In this document: piece by piece, positions 41,623-43,551 of the stretch | How positions within the stretch are numbered: position 1 is the stretch's first letter | Layout: each line of letters starts with the position of its first letter | NCBI GenBank assembly: GCA_036004405.1 | Contig: DASYRM010000142.1 | Location: 1 to 43,551, forward strand | Direction of reading: 5' to 3' | Length of the DNA stretch: 43,551 nt | Source of the DNA: DASYRM01 sp036004405 | Lineage (GTDB): Bacteria > Acidobacteriota > Vicinamibacteria > Vicinamibacterales > UBA2999 | Notes under the pieces: generated by a model | What the model was told of the DNA's origin: nothing | Seen by the model: the letters and a program-made list of their open reading frames with translations, nothing else | The model's database searches: none | Translations under genes and position numbers: made by a program

Positions 41623-42516
41623 ATGACACAGCAGACGCACGACCAGTACGACCCTGAACAGCAGGGAAGCGACCTGTCCCGCCGCGATTTCGTGGCGATG
41701 GGTCTGGCAGCCGGAGTGGTGGCCGCGGGGATCCCGGCGTCGGCCGCGATGCCCGTCGTGGAGACGATGGTCGAGATCAAAACGCCCGACGGCACGTGTG
41801 ACGCGGCGTTCTCCCACCCCACGACCGGCACCCACCCGGCCGTGATCGTCTGGCCCGACGCCTTCGGTCTGCGCCCGGCGATCCGCGACATGGGCAAGCG
41901 CCTCGCCGGCGAGGGCTACGCAGTCCTGGTGGTCAATCCGTATTACCGCGTCGGCAAGGGGCAGCTCCTCGACACCAAGACGTTCAGCTTCCAGAACGAT
42001 CGCGCCAAGCTCACGCCGTTGATGGGATCGATTACCGCCGACGGCGCGGCGGAGAAGGACGCGGTGGCCTTCGTGGCGTGGCTCGACACGCAGAAGCAGG
42101 TTAACGCGTCGAAGAAGATCGGGACGCAGGGCTACTGCATGGGCGGCCCGCTGGTCATGCGCACGTCGGCGGCGGTGGCCAACCGCATCGGCGCAGGCGC
42201 GTCGTTCCACGGCGGCGGCCTGGTGACCGACCGCCCCAACAGCCCGCATCTGCTGGTGCCCACGATCAAGGCGAAGATGTACTTCGGCGTGGCGAGCAAC
42301 GACGACATGCAGCAGCCCACGGCGAAGGACACCCTCAAGGCGGCATTCGAGGCGGCCAAGAACCCCGCCAAGATCGAGGTCTACGCCAACGCCCTGCACG
42401 GCTGGTGCATGTCCGATATGCCGGTGGCCGCCGGGGCGCCTCCGATCTACAACCAGGCCGACGCCGAGCGCGCCTGGGGCGAGCTGCTGGCCCTGTACAA
42501 GGCAGCCCTCGCGTGA
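41623..42516 (+). CDS. Tat-exported dienelactone hydrolase family protein
   Basis: A 297-residue alpha/beta hydrolase. The N-terminus carries the twin-arginine motif SRRDFVAMG followed by a hydrophobic stretch (LAAGVVAAGIPASAA), so export by Tat is likely. The nucleophile elbow is GTQGYCMGGP with Cys172, and His259 in ALHGWCM is the likely general base; the Asp is probably in VASNDDMQQP. A Cys nucleophile is typical of dienelactone hydrolases, which act on lactones or esters. It has a GGAG ribosome site six bases before the ATG. A strong hairpin follows the gene at 42547-42577. The natural substrate outside the cytoplasm is unknown. Confidence 0.9.
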   Translation: MTQQTHDQYDPEQQGSDLSRRDFVAMGLAAGVVAAGIPASAAMPVVETMVEIKTPDGTCDAAFSHPTTGTHPAVIVWPDAFGLRPAIRDMGKRLAGEGYAVLVVNPYYRVGKGQLLDTKTFSFQNDRAKLTPLMGSITADGAAEKDAVAFVAWLDTQKQVNASKKIGTQGYCMGGPLVMRTSAAVANRIGAGASFHGGGLVTDRPNSPHLLVPTIKAKMYFGVASNDDMQQPTAKDTLKAAFEAAKNPAKIEVYANALHGWCMSDMPVAAGAPPIYNQADAERAWGELLALYKAALA

Positions 42517-42546
42517 CCTCAGCTGTCACTGGCCGGTGAGACCATC

Positions 42547-42577
42547 GGGCCGTGCGTCCACAAGGGGCGCACGGCCC
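42547..42577 (+). terminator. Hairpin terminator after the dienelactone hydrolase gene
   Basis: GGGCCGTGCG and CGCACGGCCC form a perfect 10-bp stem with an 11-base loop, 31 bases after the TGA. It is followed by TTGTCGATT, a weak T-rich stretch. The position between two same-strand genes fits a terminator. Confidence 0.65.
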
Positions 42578-42648
42578 TTGTCGATTCCGGGGTTCCTCGA
42601 TCGACGAACGGGTAAGGGGCAGTGTCGCCCCGTCGGAGGATCACAGGC

Positions 42649-43551
42649 ATGAGCAGCGTGAGAGTGTTGGTGGGCACGAAGAAGGGCGCGTTCGTCCTCA
42701 CGTCGGACGGCAAGCGTCAGGCCTGGGCCGTGAGCGGCCCACATTTTCCCGGCTGGGAGATCTACCACCTCAAGGGGTCGCCGGCCGACCCGAACCGGCT
42801 GTACGCCTCGCAGAGCAGCGGCTGGTTCGGCCAGGTGATGCAGCGCTCCAACGACGGCGGCGCCACCTGGGAGCCGGTGGACAACAAGTTCGTCTACGAG
42901 GGCACCCCCGGCACGCATCAGTGGTACGACGGCACGCCCCACCCCTGGGAGTTCAAGCGGGTCTGGCACCTCGAGCCGTCGCTCGCCGATCCGGACACGG
43001 TCTACGCCGGCGTCGAGGACGCGGCCATGTTCCGGACGACCGACGGCGGCAAGAGCTGGCACGAGCTGGCGGGGCTGCGCAATCACGGCTCGGGGGCCAA
43101 GTGGCAGCCGGGGGCCGGCGGGCTGGGGCTGCACACCATCCTGCTCGACCCCACGAACCCACAACGGATGTTCATCGCCATCTCGGCCGCCGGCGCCTTC
43201 CGTACCGACGACGGCGGCACGACATGGACGCCCATCAACAAGGGGCTGAAGTCGCAGTACATCCCGGACCCGGACGCCGAGGTTGGCCACTGCGTTCACC
43301 GCATCGCGTTGCACCCGTCGCGGCCGAATACGCTCTACATGCAGAAGCACTGGGACGTGATGCGGACCGACGACGCGGGCGGCCAGTGGACCGAGGTGAG
43401 CGGCAATCTGCCCACCGACTTCGGCTTCGCCATCGACGTCCACGCCCACGAGCCCGACACCATTTACGTCGTGCCGATCAAGAGCGACTCGGAGCACTAC
43501 GTGCCCGAGGGCAAGCTGCGCGTGTATCGCAGCCGCACCGGCGGCAACGAA
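42649..43551 (+). CDS. BNR/sortilin-type beta-propeller protein (C-terminal part outside window)
   Basis: The gene begins MSSVRVLVGTKKGAFVLTSD and runs off the right edge after 301 codons. It shows repeated Asp-box (BNR) blades: QRSNDGGATWEPV, FRTTDGGKSWHEL, FRTDDGGTTWTPI and MRTDDAGGQWTEV, alternating with DPNRLYA, DPDTVYAG, NPQRMFIA and RPNTLYM segments. This is the layout of the sortilin/Vps10-like and WD40/YVTN/BNR-like proteins often labelled exo-alpha-sialidase, but the sialidase Arg triad was not seen and sialidase activity is not supported. There is no signal peptide, so it may be cytoplasmic. GGAG precedes the ATG by about ten bases. Confidence 0.85.
   Translation, partial: MSSVRVLVGTKKGAFVLTSDGKRQAWAVSGPHFPGWEIYHLKGSPADPNRLYASQSSGWFGQVMQRSNDGGATWEPVDNKFVYEGTPGTHQWYDGTPHPWEFKRVWHLEPSLADPDTVYAGVEDAAMFRTTDGGKSWHELAGLRNHGSGAKWQPGAGGLGLHTILLDPTNPQRMFIAISAAGAFRTDDGGTTWTPINKGLKSQYIPDPDAEVGHCVHRIALHPSRPNTLYMQKHWDVMRTDDAGGQWTEVSGNLPTDFGFAIDVHAHEPDTIYVVPIKSDSEHYVPEGKLRVYRSRTGGNE

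Noticed and set aside
42649..43551. Sialidase
   Set aside because: Asp-box blades are present but the catalytic Arg triad was not seen, so only a BNR-type propeller is supported.

Overview
The window is a high-GC, gene-dense stretch of chromosome that looks like Acidobacteriota, most likely the Vicinamibacteria lineage (inference). The signs are an Oar-type TonB receptor with an N-terminal carboxypeptidase-regulatory-like domain, several secreted proteins of the WEG(D/N) type common in Acidobacteria, Ser/Thr kinases with large extracytoplasmic parts, a Sig-70_X6-type sigma factor next to a kinase, and a PadR regulator. No rRNA, tRNA, CRISPR array, insertion sequence or phage gene was seen.

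Layout. 1-4271 (minus strand): a tannase/feruloyl esterase cut by the window edge, then a tight four-gene operon read CMD-like protein > metallo-beta-lactamase-fold protein > two related secreted proteins. 4386-5915 (plus): an exported PQQ-type sugar dehydrogenase, followed by a remnant of another exported protein. 6520-11428 (minus): a three-gene operon for CoA-dependent shortening of hydroxycinnamates (FadJ-like enzyme, feruloyl-CoA synthetase, amidohydrolase). 11603-15957 (minus): ABC exporter, OprO/P-type porin and CotH-like kinase. 16282-21881: two small exported proteins, a WEG-family protein and a large TonB-dependent receptor. 22143-29105: a transmembrane Ser/Thr kinase, a DUF4384-like exported protein, a small unknown protein and an exported PPC-TPR-CHAT peptidase in one operon, with an ECF sigma factor diverging from it. 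29161-36369: LtrA-like membrane protein, PEP carboxylase (ppc) and a second receptor kinase with a zinc ribbon and TPR ectodomain. 36416-40396: a large exported metzincin-like protease carrying ten copies of a GIKYDN hexapeptide. 40628-43551: PadR regulator, DinB-like protein, Tat-exported dienelactone hydrolase and a truncated BNR-repeat protein.

How the genes may work together. The esterase, the FadJ/Fcs/amidohydrolase operon, the sugar dehydrogenase and the TonB receptor suit a soil bacterium living on plant polymers and phenolics. The kinase-DUF4384-CHAT-sigma block looks like an envelope-sensing circuit in which an exported caspase-like peptidase is made together with a receptor kinase, and the kinase could control the adjacent sigma factor by phosphorylation.

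A second theme is a family of short hairpins at six intergenic sites. They share TGAA/TTCA-type loops and GTAGGGGC or GTAGAGGC flanks. In two convergent gene pairs the flanks supply the TAG stop codon of both genes. Together with the kinase/CHAT block and the GIKYDN protease, these are the observations most worth following up.
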